A stretch of DNA of 64,000 nt from Thiomonas sp. FB-6. GTDB taxonomy: Bacteria > Pseudomonadota > Gammaproteobacteria > Burkholderiales > Burkholderiaceae_C. The notes under the pieces are model-generated. The model worked only from the letters and a program-made list of their open reading frames with translations, did not search any database and was not told the DNA's origin. Positions 45,540-56,862 of the stretch are shown here, in pieces; the stretch's first letter is position 1; every line of letters begins with the position of its first letter. A program made the position numbers and the translations under genes. Where the stretch lies: assembly GCF_000377645.1 (NCBI RefSeq), contig NZ_KB898471.1, positions 629,084 through 693,083 of the forward strand, in the 5' to 3' direction.

Positions 45540-47177
45540 TCAGAAGCCGGCCGCGAGTCCGTCGCGCCGGGAGTCGCTGGCCGCGACGTAGCCGCGGTCC
45601 GCGTTGCCTTGCTCGAGGCGCCAGATGAACTGGCCCGAGCCGAAGTCCATGTACGGGTCCTCGATGGACTGGATCACGTGGCCGCGCGCCACCAGTTCGC
45701 GCGCGCAGGCGGCGTCCAGCGTGGACTCCACGTCGATGCTGAAGTCGCGGTTGACCTTCCAGCGCGGCGCGTCGCAGGCGGCCTGCGGCTGCTGCCCGTA
45801 GTCCAGCATGCGCACCAGGGTCTGCAGATGGCCCTGCGGCTGCATGTCGCCGCCCATGACGCCGAAACTCATCACCGCCTGGCGGCGGCCCTGAACCTCG
45901 CGGGTGAGGAAGGCCGGGATGATGGTGTGGAAGGGGCGCTTGCCCGGCGCCACCACGTTGGGGGAAGCCGGATCCATGGAAAAGCCGCAGCCGCGGTTCT
46001 GCAGCGAAATGCCCATGTCCGGCACGACCACGCCAGAGCCGAAGCCCATGTAGTTGGACTGGATGAAACTGATCATGCGCCCCTGCTCGTCGGCGGCGCT
46101 GAGGTAGATGGTGCCGCCCGCGCGCGGCATGCCGAAGCGGAAGGAGCTGGCGCGCAGCGGGTCGATCAGCTTCGCGCGCGATTGCAGGTAGGCGGGGTCG
46201 AGCATCTCGGCCGGGCTCAGTTCCATCGCCCGCGGATCGGCCACGTAGCGGTACACGTCGGCGAAGGCCAGCTTCATGGCCTCGATCTGCAGGTGCTGCG
46301 ACTGCACGCCGTCCAGCGGCAGCGAGGCCAGGTCGAACTGTTCCAGGATGCCCAGCGCGATCAGCGCCGCGATGCCCTGCCCGTTGGGCGGGATCTCGTG
46401 CACGGTGTAGCCGCGGTAGTCCTTGGCGATGGGCTCCACCCACTGCGCCTGGTAGCCCCGCAGGTCCTCCAGGCTCATCGAGCCGCCGCAGGCGCGCGAG
46501 TAGGCCACGATGCGCTCGGCGATCTCGCCCTCGTAGTAGGCGCGCGGGCCCTGCTCGGCCAGCAGGCGCAGGCTGCGCGCATGCCCGGGCAGGCGCACGT
46601 GCTCGCCCACCTCCGGCGCGCGCCCGTGGGGCATGAAGGCCTGCGCGAATCCGGGCTGCTCGCGCAGCTCGGGGATAGCGGCCTGCCATTTGCGCGCCAC
46701 GATGGGCGCCACCGCGTAGCCCCTCTCGGCGATGTCGATGGCCGGCGCCATGAGGTCGGCGAAGGGCAGCGAGCCGAACCTGGCGTGCAGGGCCTCCCAA
46801 CCGGCGATGACGCCTGGCACGGTCACGCTGTCCCAGCCGCGCACGGGGCGCCTGGCCAGTGCGCCGTCCTCGCCGTAGCGCTTGCGGAAATAGTCCAGGT
46901 TCCAGGCCGCCGGCGCCGTGCCGGAGGCATTCAGGCCGTGCAGGCCCTCCCCGTCCCACACCAACGCGAAGGCATCGCTGCCCAGGCCGCAGGACACCGG
47001 CTCGACGACGGTGATCACGGCCGCCGCGGCGAGGGCCGCGTCGATGGCATTGCCCCCCTGCCACAACATGCGCAGCCCGGCCTGCGCGGCCAGGGGGTGC
47101 GAGGTGGACACCACGTTGCGGGCGAACACCGGCATGCGGGTGCTCGGGTAGGGGTTGTGCCAGTCGAAGTGGGTCAT
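45540..47177 (-). CDS. Gamma-glutamyltransferase family protein (YwrD-like)
   Basis: 545-residue N-terminal nucleophile hydrolase family member. The catalytic Thr is in GGTIYLSAADEQGRMISFIQS (Thr near residue 357), where autocleavage would split the proenzyme; other motifs are GGNAIDAALAAAAVI, GSDAFALVWDGE, PPNGQGIAALIAL and SGVVVPDMGISLQNRG. It has no clear signal peptide, so it likely acts in the cytoplasm, on glutathione or gamma-glutamyl compounds, or as a cephalosporin-acylase-type hydrolase. Start MTHFDW taken as family-like. Divergent from a LysR gene. Confidence 0.9.
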   Translation of the reverse strand: MTHFDWHNPYPSTRMPVFARNVVSTSHPLAAQAGLRMLWQGGNAIDAALAAAAVITVVEPVSCGLGSDAFALVWDGEGLHGLNASGTAPAAWNLDYFRKRYGEDGALARRPVRGWDSVTVPGVIAGWEALHARFGSLPFADLMAPAIDIAERGYAVAPIVARKWQAAIPELREQPGFAQAFMPHGRAPEVGEHVRLPGHARSLRLLAEQGPRAYYEGEIAERIVAYSRACGGSMSLEDLRGYQAQWVEPIAKDYRGYTVHEIPPNGQGIAALIALGILEQFDLASLPLDGVQSQHLQIEAMKLAFADVYRYVADPRAMELSPAEMLDPAYLQSRAKLIDPLRASSFRFGMPRAGGTIYLSAADEQGRMISFIQSNYMGFGSGVVVPDMGISLQNRGCGFSMDPASPNVVAPGKRPFHTIIPAFLTREVQGRRQAVMSFGVMGGDMQPQGHLQTLVRMLDYGQQPQAACDAPRWKVNRDFSIDVESTLDAACARELVARGHVIQSIEDPYMDFGSGQFIWRLEQGNADRGYVAASDSRRDGLAAGF

Positions 47178-47264
47178 GACGCGCGGGGGATGGGGCCGGA
47201 TGGAGGCGGCGGCGCGTCCCGCGCCGCCGCCCGACACCGGGATTATGGACAAGGGCTTTGCCAA

Positions 47265-47280
47265 AAAATATTAATATTTT
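47265..47280. promoter_or_regulatory. AT-rich perfect palindrome, candidate LysR operator
   Basis: AAAATATTAATATTTT is a perfect 16-bp palindrome, entirely A/T in a GC-rich genome, in the 129-bp gap between the gamma-glutamyltransferase gene and the divergent LysR gene, 26 bp before the LysR start. LysR proteins bind such interrupted A/T dyads between divergent promoters. Confidence 0.6.
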
Positions 47281-47306
47281 GATGCGCACACTTCAGGAAA
47301 ATTTGC

Positions 47307-48179
47307 ATGATCTCGCTCCGCATGCTGCGTACCTTCCAGGCCGTGGCGCGCAGCGGCTCCTTCGCCGCCGCGGCCGAGCGCGTGGCCCTGACCCAGGCCG
47401 CGGTGAGCCAGCAGATGCGCGCCTTCGAGCAGGCCACCGGGCGCGAGCTGTTCGACCGGCGGGCGCGGCGCATCGCGCTCACCCGCGAGGGACGCGATAC
47501 GCAGGAAAAGGTGGAGCAGATCCTCGCGCTGGTGCACGCGCTGCCCGCGCGCCCGGCCGACCCCATGAGCGGCAGCGTGAGCATCGGCGCCGTGGTGTCG
47601 GTGATCGGCGCCCTGTCCCTGGCGGTGGCCGAGCTCAAGCAGCGCCATGCCGCGCTGGAGGTGCGCCTGAGTTCGGCCCGCTCGGCCGAACTCGTGCAGA
47701 TGGTGCGCGACGAGGAGCTGGATTTCGCGGTGGTGGTCGGCGATGCGGCCATCGGCCTGCCCGAGGCGCTGGCGTGGACCCCCATCTACGACGAGCCCCT
47801 GGTGCTGCTGGCCAGCTCGGCCACCTCGGGCCAGGATCCGCGCGACATCCTGCGCGCGCGCCCCTTCCTGCGCTTCGACCTGCCCGTACCCACCGGCGCC
47901 GTGGTGGACCGCGCGATGCGCGCCCTCGGCCTGCTGCCGGCCGAATACCTGGTGCTCAATTCCATCGAGACCATCGTCTCCCTGGTCGCCGGCGACGTCG
48001 GGGTCAGCGTGCTGCCCGAACTGCAGCGCGGGCACTGGCGCGAGAACCCCCGGCTGCGCGTGCTCCCGCTGTCGGACCCGCCCTACGTGCGCACGGTGGG
48101 CATGATCCACCGCAGGACCCATCCCCGCTCGGCGCTGGCCGGCGCGCTGGCGGCCCGGCTGCGCGCCGGTGGGGAGTAG
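47307..48179 (+). CDS. LysR family regulator
   Basis: 290 residues. Winged helix-turn-helix at residues 2-60 (MLRTFQAVARSGSFAAAAERVALTQAAVSQQMRAFEQATGRELFDRR) and a C-terminal inducer domain with GSVSIGAVVSVIGALSLAV. Probable regulator of the divergent gamma-glutamyltransferase gene, with the AT-rich palindrome as binding site. AGGA lies ten bases before the ATG. Inducer unknown. Confidence 0.92.
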   Translation: MISLRMLRTFQAVARSGSFAAAAERVALTQAAVSQQMRAFEQATGRELFDRRARRIALTREGRDTQEKVEQILALVHALPARPADPMSGSVSIGAVVSVIGALSLAVAELKQRHAALEVRLSSARSAELVQMVRDEELDFAVVVGDAAIGLPEALAWTPIYDEPLVLLASSATSGQDPRDILRARPFLRFDLPVPTGAVVDRAMRALGLLPAEYLVLNSIETIVSLVAGDVGVSVLPELQRGHWRENPRLRVLPLSDPPYVRTVGMIHRRTHPRSALAGALAARLRAGGE

Positions 48180-48186
48180 CTGCCCG

Positions 48187-49335
48187 TCAGGCCCCCAGTT
48201 CCTTGCCGTTCATCGTCACCCGGCCCGGCTCGAGCACCACCCGGCTGACCAGATCCTCCTGCTGCTCGGCGAAGTAGCCCTGGCGCAACAGGGCTTGCCG
48301 CGCGGACGGCTCGAGCAGATTCAGGAGCGAGCTGGAAATGCGCAGATCCAGAGCGCCCTGGGCAGAGCGCAGCCAACGGCCTTCCGCCGCGCCCATCGCC
48401 GCGGGGGCGGCCTGCGCGCGCGGGGCCTCGGGTACCGGCAGCTCCACGTTGCCCGTGAGCGCGATGCGCCCCTCGTAAGGCTTGCTCATGGCCAGCGCGA
48501 AGTCCAGATTCTTGAAGGCCGCGCGCCCCGAGGGCATGCCCGAGGGATTGTCGGCGTAGCCGCTCTCCTCGAAATGCGCGGCGATCGTGACGCGCATGCG
48601 CAGGCTTTCGATACGCGCCTGCCCCAGCGGGCCGTCCACCACGGTGGGTTCGGAGTTCAGCTCCAGGGTCGAACTCGAATTGCGCATGCGGCCCTGCTCG
48701 GTGAAGGTCTCGCGGATGGCACCGACCTGGCCTTTCAGGGGCAGAGGTTCATCCATGCTGAACTTCAGCGCCGACCACTGCAGCGTTCCGCTGCTGCTGC
48801 CACCGGTGGTGTAGGAGCCCTTGTGGCTCATGCGCAATTGCGCGCCGTCCCAGTCCAGGAGCAGCGGCCGGGCCTGCGCCGGCATGTCCTTCGGCGACCT
48901 GTGGACGGGCAGCACATCGACGGCGAGGCGATCCAGATGGCCTTCGAGCCCGAATCGCAAACGGCATTGGAAGGGGCTGCGATGTACGTTCTGCGCGGCC
49001 ATCCAGTCGCGCAGCGCCGACTCCGTCTCGAGATCCATGACCATGCGCACGCGCAGGACCGAGCCATCGAGTGCGGGACCTTGCGAGGCCTGGACCTGCA
49101 CCGGAACGTTCAGCCACTCGGGCATGCCGGGAAACTCCAGCCTGGCCGTCGCCGTGGAGGAGAACAAGCCTCGGCGCACGACCACCTGACCCAGGCGCAC
49201 GGTGGAGACCTGGGGATCCAAGGTCTGCGCCTGACGCATGAAGCTGTCGAACTGGCCGCCCGCGCGGTAGGCCACGGCGGAGCCCGCGCCGAGCAGGACC
49301 AGCACCGTGGCCGCGGCGATTGCAGGAATTTTCAC
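48187..49335 (-). CDS. DUF945 (YdgA-like) exported/anchored protein A
   Basis: 382 residues. N-terminal membrane segment (IPAIAAATVLVLLGAGSAVAY) then a DUF945 domain (SQGPALDGSVLRVRM, ESGYADNPSGMPSG, TFTEQGRMRNSSSTLELN). Start is a GTG at 49335 with AGGA eight bases upstream; the longer ATG start would not fit a signal peptide. It is 35-40% similar by eye to the next upstream gene product, so the pair is a tandem duplication. Function unknown; YdgA proteins are anchored in the inner membrane facing the periplasm. Confidence 0.85.
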   Translation of the reverse strand: MKIPAIAAATVLVLLGAGSAVAYRAGGQFDSFMRQAQTLDPQVSTVRLGQVVVRRGLFSSTATARLEFPGMPEWLNVPVQVQASQGPALDGSVLRVRMVMDLETESALRDWMAAQNVHRSPFQCRLRFGLEGHLDRLAVDVLPVHRSPKDMPAQARPLLLDWDGAQLRMSHKGSYTTGGSSSGTLQWSALKFSMDEPLPLKGQVGAIRETFTEQGRMRNSSSTLELNSEPTVVDGPLGQARIESLRMRVTIAAHFEESGYADNPSGMPSGRAAFKNLDFALAMSKPYEGRIALTGNVELPVPEAPRAQAAPAAMGAAEGRWLRSAQGALDLRISSSLLNLLEPSARQALLRQGYFAEQQEDLVSRVVLEPGRVTMNGKELGA

Positions 49336-49495
49336 GCAGCATCCTCGATACGCATGGCGCGCATCCGGGGAAGCCGGGGAGCACGCGGGGAACGGAAACG
49401 ATGAGAGGGTTCTCTTCGTAACCCAGCTTAACGGGCGCTGATTAGCCCCGTCGCCGACTGGCTCTCTCCGCCTTCTCGCGGCGTCCCCCGCAAGC

Positions 49496-50641
49496 TCAAC
49501 TGCCCAGCAGGTGCCCGTTGACCGTGACATGCCCGCCGCCGAACACGACGTGGCTTACCGCGTCGGCGCCCTGGCGCACGATGTAGCCGGCCGCCAGCAG
49601 TTTGTCCATCGTGGGCGCGGGCAGGCCCTGCAGCAGCGCGGCCGAAGCCCGCAGGTCCAGGGTCGCGCTGAGCTGCGCCAGCAGCGCCTGGTCCGCCTGC
49701 CGGATCTGCGCCAGGCTCATGCCGGGATGGAGCGCGGGCTGGCCGGGCAGCGGCATGTCCAGCTCGCCCTTGGCGTCGAGCTCGCCGGCGGCGGGTTCGC
49801 TCATCACCACCCGGAGGTCGAAGTCTTTCAGGCGCGTGCGGCCCACGCGCAGTCCGGAGGGGTTGTCGGCGAAGCCGGTCTCCGCGCGGTGCAGCGCCAC
49901 GTCGCCCGCGGCGCTGACGCTGTCGATGCGCAGCCTGCGGCCCGGCAGATCGGCGGTGGTGGGGCCCATGTTCATCGAGAAGGTGGAATGCGCGTTGGTC
50001 TGGCGCCCGGTCTGTGTGAAGGTCTCGTCGATGGCGCCGATGCGCACATGCGCGCTGGCCGGCGCGGCGGCGTCGATGTCGACGGGAGCCCAGTGCAGTT
50101 CGCCGTCGGCGCTGCCTCCCCTGGCGTAGAAGCCGTGCACGCGCATGCGCAGGCGCATGCCTTCCCATGCCAGGCGCAGCCGCCCCTGGGCCAGCTGGGC
50201 GTCGATGGGGGTCAGGCGCATGGCCACGCGGTCGAGCTGGCCCGTGAGCCCGAAGCGCATGCGCACCCGGAAGGGATCCTGCGTGTCGTTCAGCGCGGCC
50301 AGCACCGCGCGCAGCGGCGTGTCGGCGAGGTCGCCCATGCGCACCTGCACGCGCAGCACCGAGCCGTCCAGCGCCAGGCCTTGCGAAGTCGTGAAGCTCA
50401 GCGGGATGCCCACGGGGTAGAGCCCCGCCGGCACGTTCAGCACGGCGCTGGCGCTGGACGAGAACAGCCCGCGGTGCACCACCACGCCCACCATGCGCAA
50501 GCCGGGCTCGCCCAGGTCCTGCTCGCTGGCGGCCCGCATCTGGTGTTCGAAACGCCCGCCGGCCCACCAGGACAGGCCGAGCGCCGCGCCGAGCAGCACC
50601 ACCGCGGCAGCGGCGACGGCTGTCACGAATTTCACGGCCAT
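49496..50641 (-). CDS. DUF945 (YdgA-like) exported/anchored protein B
   Basis: 381 residues with a membrane segment (FVTAVAAAAVVLLGAALGLSWWAGGRF) and a DUF945 domain (TSQGLALDGSVLRVQVRM, GAIDETFTQTGRQTNAHSTFSMN, TGFADNPSGLRVG). Same order and motifs as gene A (48187-49335), with a 160-bp gap containing no ORF. AAGGGGG precedes the ATG at 50641; GTG at 50635 would give the same family-like VKF start. Both copies are intact, so neither is decaying. Confidence 0.85.
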   Translation of the reverse strand: MAVKFVTAVAAAAVVLLGAALGLSWWAGGRFEHQMRAASEQDLGEPGLRMVGVVVHRGLFSSSASAVLNVPAGLYPVGIPLSFTTSQGLALDGSVLRVQVRMGDLADTPLRAVLAALNDTQDPFRVRMRFGLTGQLDRVAMRLTPIDAQLAQGRLRLAWEGMRLRMRVHGFYARGGSADGELHWAPVDIDAAAPASAHVRIGAIDETFTQTGRQTNAHSTFSMNMGPTTADLPGRRLRIDSVSAAGDVALHRAETGFADNPSGLRVGRTRLKDFDLRVVMSEPAAGELDAKGELDMPLPGQPALHPGMSLAQIRQADQALLAQLSATLDLRASAALLQGLPAPTMDKLLAAGYIVRQGADAVSHVVFGGGHVTVNGHLLGS

Positions 50642-50957
50642 GGCCGCCCCCTTGAGCTTCGTCGTTGTTGTGATCAAGCCTAACCCGCAACCGCTGTGTG
50701 CGATAGCCCCCCGGACCGAGTGGGCCGTGCGGTCTCGCGGGCCGCTCGGGACGCGGGGTCGCATTCGCGCCACGCCGCTCGCGAGGTGTCGGCACGCTGC
50801 CGCCACGCTTCCGATATGCTGGCCATGCTGAGTTTCCCACAACCATCCTGCACCAAGGTCTTCCAGGAACTCGGCTACCAGCCCGAGGAGGCGGGGGCCG
50901 CGCACCTGCTCGGGCGGACGCCCCGGTACCAATGCGAGTTCCGCCCCGCCGGGCCTT
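50642..50957. other. Intergenic region between DUF945 B and the dehydrogenase operon
   Basis: 316 bp without a clear gene. A plus-strand stretch near 50825-50910 encodes TKVFQELGYQPEEAGAAHLLGR, resembling the start of small HTH (COG5606, HigA-like) antitoxins, but the frame then departs from that family, so it could be a relic. No operator or terminator was recognised. Confidence 0.3.
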
Positions 50958-51959
50958 TCAGGGGCGCAGCACCACCTTGGCCGAGCTGCAGCGGCCCTCG
51001 GCCAGGTCGACAAAGGCCTGCTGGCCTTGCGCGAGCGCGCGCTCCTGCACCCAGGCCAGGTTCCCGAAGGCGCCGGCATGCAGCGCGGCGACGGTGGCGC
51101 GCAGGTCGGCCGTGGTGTAGGTGTAGGTGCCCAGCAGCGTGATCTCCGCCAGGGTCAGCTTGCGCATGTCGATCTCGCTGGCCCAGTCCTGCAGTCCCAC
51201 GTGCATGACCACGCCCCCCGGCTTCACGGCGGCGAGAGCCTGGGTGCGCGTGACCTTGGCGCCGACGGCGTCGATCACCGCATCGAAGGAGGCCTCGGCG
51301 ACGCTCCCGGCACGCGGGTCCAGGGTCTCGCATGCGGCGTGGCGCTCCAGCGCCTCGCGGCGCAGGGGGTTGAGCTCGGCCACCACCAGGCCGCGCACGC
51401 CGGCATGGCGCAGCAGCAGCGCGGCCAGCATGCCGATGGCACCGCCGCCGAGGATCAGCACGCGGCACTCGGAGAAGGGGCGAGTGAGCGCGCGCTGGGT
51501 CAGATGCAGCGCATGCCAGGCCGTGGCGGCGGGCTCGGTCAGCGCGGCCGAGGCGGCCGGCATGTCCTGCGGGATCTCGATGAGCGAGGACACGGGAAGG
51601 CTCATGGACTCGGCGAAGGCGCCCGGGCGGGTCATGCCGACCATGGTGCGGTTGCTGCACAGGTTGTTGCGCCCCTGCACGCAGTATTCGCATACGCCGC
51701 AGGTGATCAGCGGATTGCCGGTGTAGCGCCGCCCGGGAGGGCAGGCCGGATCGGAGGAGCGCTGCACGACTCCGACGAACTCGTGGCCCAGCACCAGCCC
51801 CGGCTTGCGCCGCGGGTCGTGCCCGCGCCAGGCATGCAGGTCCGAGCCGCAGATGCCCACGGCCTCGATGCGCAGCACGACTTCGCGCTCGGCGAGTTCC
51901 GGTTCGGGAACCTCCTGGAGCCGGAGCAGCTCGGGCTCGGTATAGACGAGGGCTTTCAT
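50958..51959 (-). CDS. Zinc-type alcohol dehydrogenase (MDR family)
   Basis: 333 residues. Catalytic zinc ligands in VGICGSDLHAW and GHEFVG; structural zinc Cys set in NPLITCGVCEYCVQGRNNLC; Rossmann motif LILGGGAIGMLAAL near residue 170. Likely NAD-dependent oxidation of a secondary alcohol. It is the last gene of the operon after the SDR gene (44 bp gap). In hps-type dihydroxypropanesulfonate pathways, a second 2-dehydrogenase of this sort occurs beside an SDR; the exact substrate here is inferred from operon content. Confidence 0.88.
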   Translation of the reverse strand: MKALVYTEPELLRLQEVPEPELAEREVVLRIEAVGICGSDLHAWRGHDPRRKPGLVLGHEFVGVVQRSSDPACPPGRRYTGNPLITCGVCEYCVQGRNNLCSNRTMVGMTRPGAFAESMSLPVSSLIEIPQDMPAASAALTEPAATAWHALHLTQRALTRPFSECRVLILGGGAIGMLAALLLRHAGVRGLVVAELNPLRREALERHAACETLDPRAGSVAEASFDAVIDAVGAKVTRTQALAAVKPGGVVMHVGLQDWASEIDMRKLTLAEITLLGTYTYTTADLRATVAALHAGAFGNLAWVQERALAQGQQAFVDLAEGRCSSAKVVLRP

Positions 51960-52003
51960 GGCTTGCTTCCTTGGGCGGTGGGTATCGGGTCCAGCACTCA
52001 CAT

Positions 52004-54093
<2,090 letters not shown>

Positions 54094-54133
54094 TCAGGGG
54101 TTGATGCACGCAACCGCGGCCGCCGCGGCCGGG

Positions 54134-55534
54134 TCACTCCAGGGCCGCGGCGGCCGCGACCTCGTCGCCCTGCTCCTCCATGCCCGCGCCGCTGGGTTCC
54201 CAGGCGATGAGCAGGCTCGCGGCCAGGCCCAGCGCCGGCACCAGCAGCAGCAGCCCGACCATGTTGTAGAAGCCGAAGGAGGCCTTCAGCAGGGGAAAGA
54301 AATAGAAGCCGAGGATGCTGCCGATGCGCACCATGCCCTGGCCCCAGCCGGTGCCCACGCCGCGGATGCGGGTGGGGTAGGACATCGCCGCCATGGTCAT
54401 GCCCTGCGCGCCCGGACCGAAGGCGTGGCCGAGGATCATCAGGCCCACCAGCAGCGCCTTGACTTCCACCGGCACCACGCCGTGAAAGCGGAACAGCCCG
54501 AACAGCGCGATCAGCACCAGCGAGTAACCGGCGATGGCCATGCGGCGCGAACCCATGCGGTGGGTGACGGCCACTCCGGCGGTGGCGCCGACGATGCCGA
54601 ACAGGTTGAAGGCGATGGCGCCCAGGATGGCATTCAGGAAGGCCGTGCCGAACAGGGTCTGGGAGATCGTCGGCAGGTTGAAGCCGATGGCGAAGTACTC
54701 CATGCTCTGGGTGGCGCAGATCACCGACACCAGCAGCGTGCGCCGCATGTACGGGGCGCTGAAGATCTCCGCGAAGGAGGACTGCGGCCGGTGCGCCGCC
54801 TCGGGCCGGGCCGCGGCCTGCACGACCCGGGTGCGCACACCGTAGGTGGCCTGCAGGATCTTCGCCGCCTGCTCCAGGCCCAGGTTCTGCGCCGCCCACG
54901 GGGCGCTTTCCTTCATGTACTTGAAGCGCAGGATCAGGATGGCCAGCGCCGGAACGGCCCCGAAGCCCACGGCGACCCGCCACAGTTCGTCGCCGAATCC
55001 CATGAAATAGAAGGGCAGGATCACCAGCCCCGTGCACGAGGCCGCGACGTACCACATGAGTTGCCACAGGTTGATGCCCGCGCCGCGGCGGCGCCGGTTC
55101 ACGAACTCGGCGATGAAGCTCAGCGCGACCGGGAAGTCCAGGCCCACGCCAAGGCCCATGAGAAAGCGGAACAGCAACAGCATGGGCAGACTCACCGAGG
55201 CCGCGGCCCCGATGGCCGACAGCACCAGCAGCACCAGGTCGACCAGGAACATGCGGTAGCGCCCCACCTTGTCGGTGGCCTTGCCGCCCCAGATGGCCCC
55301 GATCAGCGCGCCGAAGGCCATCATGGCCGTCACGCTGCCGAGCTGGAAGGGCGTGAGCCCGAAGGTCTGGCGCAGCGCGGGCACGCCGATGCCCAGGCTG
55401 GTGAAGTCGTAGGCATCCACGAACACGCCGCCGAGGGCGATCAGGATGATCAGGGTCGTGGACTTCGCGCCGGGGTGCTGGTCGACGAAGTCCGAAACGT
55501 CCCTGGCGCTTCGAATGGTCAATTCCTGGGTCAT
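54134..55534 (-). CDS. MFS transporter (metabolite:H+ symporter type)
   Basis: 466 residues, about 12 hydrophobic helices. MFS motifs: GGVFVDAYDFTSLGIGVPAL in TM1, GGKATDKVGRYRMF after TM2 and FRFLMGLGVGLDFPVALSFIAEF in TM4. It belongs to the sugar/organic acid:proton symporter group. First gene of the operon, 50 bp before the HisD-like gene, and it reads away from a LacI-type operator at 55599. It would bring in the operon's substrate (HpsU role by analogy). AGGAG precedes the ATG. Confidence 0.88.
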   Translation of the reverse strand: MTQELTIRSARDVSDFVDQHPGAKSTTLIILIALGGVFVDAYDFTSLGIGVPALRQTFGLTPFQLGSVTAMMAFGALIGAIWGGKATDKVGRYRMFLVDLVLLVLSAIGAAASVSLPMLLLFRFLMGLGVGLDFPVALSFIAEFVNRRRRGAGINLWQLMWYVAASCTGLVILPFYFMGFGDELWRVAVGFGAVPALAILILRFKYMKESAPWAAQNLGLEQAAKILQATYGVRTRVVQAAARPEAAHRPQSSFAEIFSAPYMRRTLLVSVICATQSMEYFAIGFNLPTISQTLFGTAFLNAILGAIAFNLFGIVGATAGVAVTHRMGSRRMAIAGYSLVLIALFGLFRFHGVVPVEVKALLVGLMILGHAFGPGAQGMTMAAMSYPTRIRGVGTGWGQGMVRIGSILGFYFFPLLKASFGFYNMVGLLLLVPALGLAASLLIAWEPSGAGMEEQGDEVAAAAALE

Positions 55535-55598
55535 GGTGTCTCCTTCCGGGGTGGTCGGGGGGGTCGGCGCCTTCGGCGCTCTGCTGCGCGGTCCACAA

Positions 55599-55612
55599 TG
55601 GAAGCGCTTTCA
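55599..55612. promoter_or_regulatory. LacI/GalR-type operator upstream of the MFS operon
   Basis: TGGAAGCGCTTTCA matches the family consensus TGAAAGCGCTTTCA with one change and has the diagnostic central CG dyad (AAGCGCTT). It lies 65 bp upstream of the MFS start codon. Confidence 0.8.
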
Positions 55613-55806
55613 TTTGATCCTAGACGTCGCTCCGGCGCGATGTCAACAGGGGATTCCACAACGCGCCGCAGCGGCCGGCACGGCGTGTTGCACGCTGCGC
55701 GCACGGCATCTAACTACAAGCCATGCGGGGACTTTTATACTGGTGAGTCCCCGCGCGAACGCATGCACCGCAGCGCCCCCGCAGGGACCCGAAAAGTCCC
55801 GAAAAA

Positions 55807-55820
55807 TGCAATCGCTTGCA
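55807..55820. promoter_or_regulatory. LacI/GalR-type operator upstream of the lacI-like gene
   Basis: TGCAATCGCTTGCA is symmetric at 12 of 14 positions around a central CG, as LacI-family sites are. It lies 20 bp before the regulator start, where it would repress its own gene. Confidence 0.7.
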
Positions 55821-55839
55821 ATTCACCTGCCGACGGACC

Positions 55840-56856
55840 ATGGACCGGACCACGCCCAAGCTCAGTGACGTGGCGCGCATGGCCGGGGTGTCCGAGGCCA
55901 CCGCTTCGCGCGCCCTGTCCGATTCGCAACTGGTGCGCGAAAAGACCCGCCTGCGCGTGGCCCACGCGGCCGAACTGCTGGGCTATGTCGCCCACGGGGC
56001 GGCGCGTGCGCTGGCCTCGCGGCGCAGCGGCACCATCGGGGCGGTGATCCCCACGCTGAACAACGCGATCTTCGCCACCTCGGTCAACGCCCTGCAGCAG
56101 TTCCTGGCGCAGGCCTCCTACAGCCTGTTCCTGGCCTCGCACGAGTACGACCCGAAAACCGAGCTGGAGCTGACGCGAAGGCTGATCGAGCGCGGCGTCG
56201 ACGCGCTGGTGTTCGTGGGCACGGACCACGACCCCGCGCTGTTCGCGATGCTGGACAAGTTCCGCGTGCCCTACGTGCTCACCTGGGCCATCGACCGCGA
56301 GCAGCGCCACCCCTGCATCGGTTTCGACAACCGCGCCGCGGCCATCGAGGTGGCACGCCACCTGCTGGACCTCGGGCACCGGCGCTTCGCCATGATCTGC
56401 GGCATCGGCGAACACAACGACCGCGTGCGCGAGCGCGTGGCCGGCGTGCGCGACGCACTGCGCTCGCACGGCCTGCAACTGCAGGAGCACGATCTGATCG
56501 AGAAGCCTTACTCCTTCGCCGCAGGCGACGAAGCCATGCGCGAGTTCATGCGGCGCCCGCAGCGCCCGACCGCGGTGATCTGCGCCAACGACGTGCATGC
56601 CATCGGCGCGCATTTCGCCTGCGCGGCGCTGGGGGTGGAGATCCCGCGCGAGGTGTCCATCACCGGTTTCGACGACATGGAGATCTCCTCGCTGCTGCGC
56701 CCGCCCCTGACCACCATGCGCGTGCCCAAGGCCGAACTCGGCTGCGCCGCGGCGGCCTACCTGCTGGAGCGGCTCAAGGGCGGCGAGGCGCCGCTGCCCG
56801 CGGCGCTGCAACTGCAGTGGATCCAGCGCGGCACCACCGCGCCGCCGCCGCGCTGA
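55840..56856 (+). CDS. LacI family transcription regulator
   Basis: 338 residues. HTH at residues 6-30 (KLSDVARMAGVSEATASRALSDS) with hinge LGYVAHGAARALASRRSGTIG, then a periplasmic-binding-like effector domain (residues 60-335, TGFDDMEISSLLRPPLTTMRVP near the end). Divergent from the MFS/dehydrogenase operon, whose substrate or an intermediate is the probable inducer. ATG at 55840 fits the family N-terminus. Confidence 0.93.
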   Translation: MDRTTPKLSDVARMAGVSEATASRALSDSQLVREKTRLRVAHAAELLGYVAHGAARALASRRSGTIGAVIPTLNNAIFATSVNALQQFLAQASYSLFLASHEYDPKTELELTRRLIERGVDALVFVGTDHDPALFAMLDKFRVPYVLTWAIDREQRHPCIGFDNRAAAIEVARHLLDLGHRRFAMICGIGEHNDRVRERVAGVRDALRSHGLQLQEHDLIEKPYSFAAGDEAMREFMRRPQRPTAVICANDVHAIGAHFACAALGVEIPREVSITGFDDMEISSLLRPPLTTMRVPKAELGCAAAAYLLERLKGGEAPLPAALQLQWIQRGTTAPPPR

Positions 56857-56862
56857 GCCGGC

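Larger units (their letters stand above)
55535..55839. promoter_or_regulatory. Divergent control region of the MFS operon and LacI gene
   Basis: 305 bp between the MFS operon (minus) and the LacI regulator (plus). It contains two LacI-family operators listed separately (55599-55612 and 55807-55820), about 208 bp apart centre to centre, a distance at which looping between the two is possible. No other gene is seen. Confidence 0.6.

Noticed and set aside
50655-50672. FNR-like TTGTTGTGATCAA near the DUF945 B gene
   Set aside because: The left half and spacing do not fit TTGAT-N4-ATCAA.
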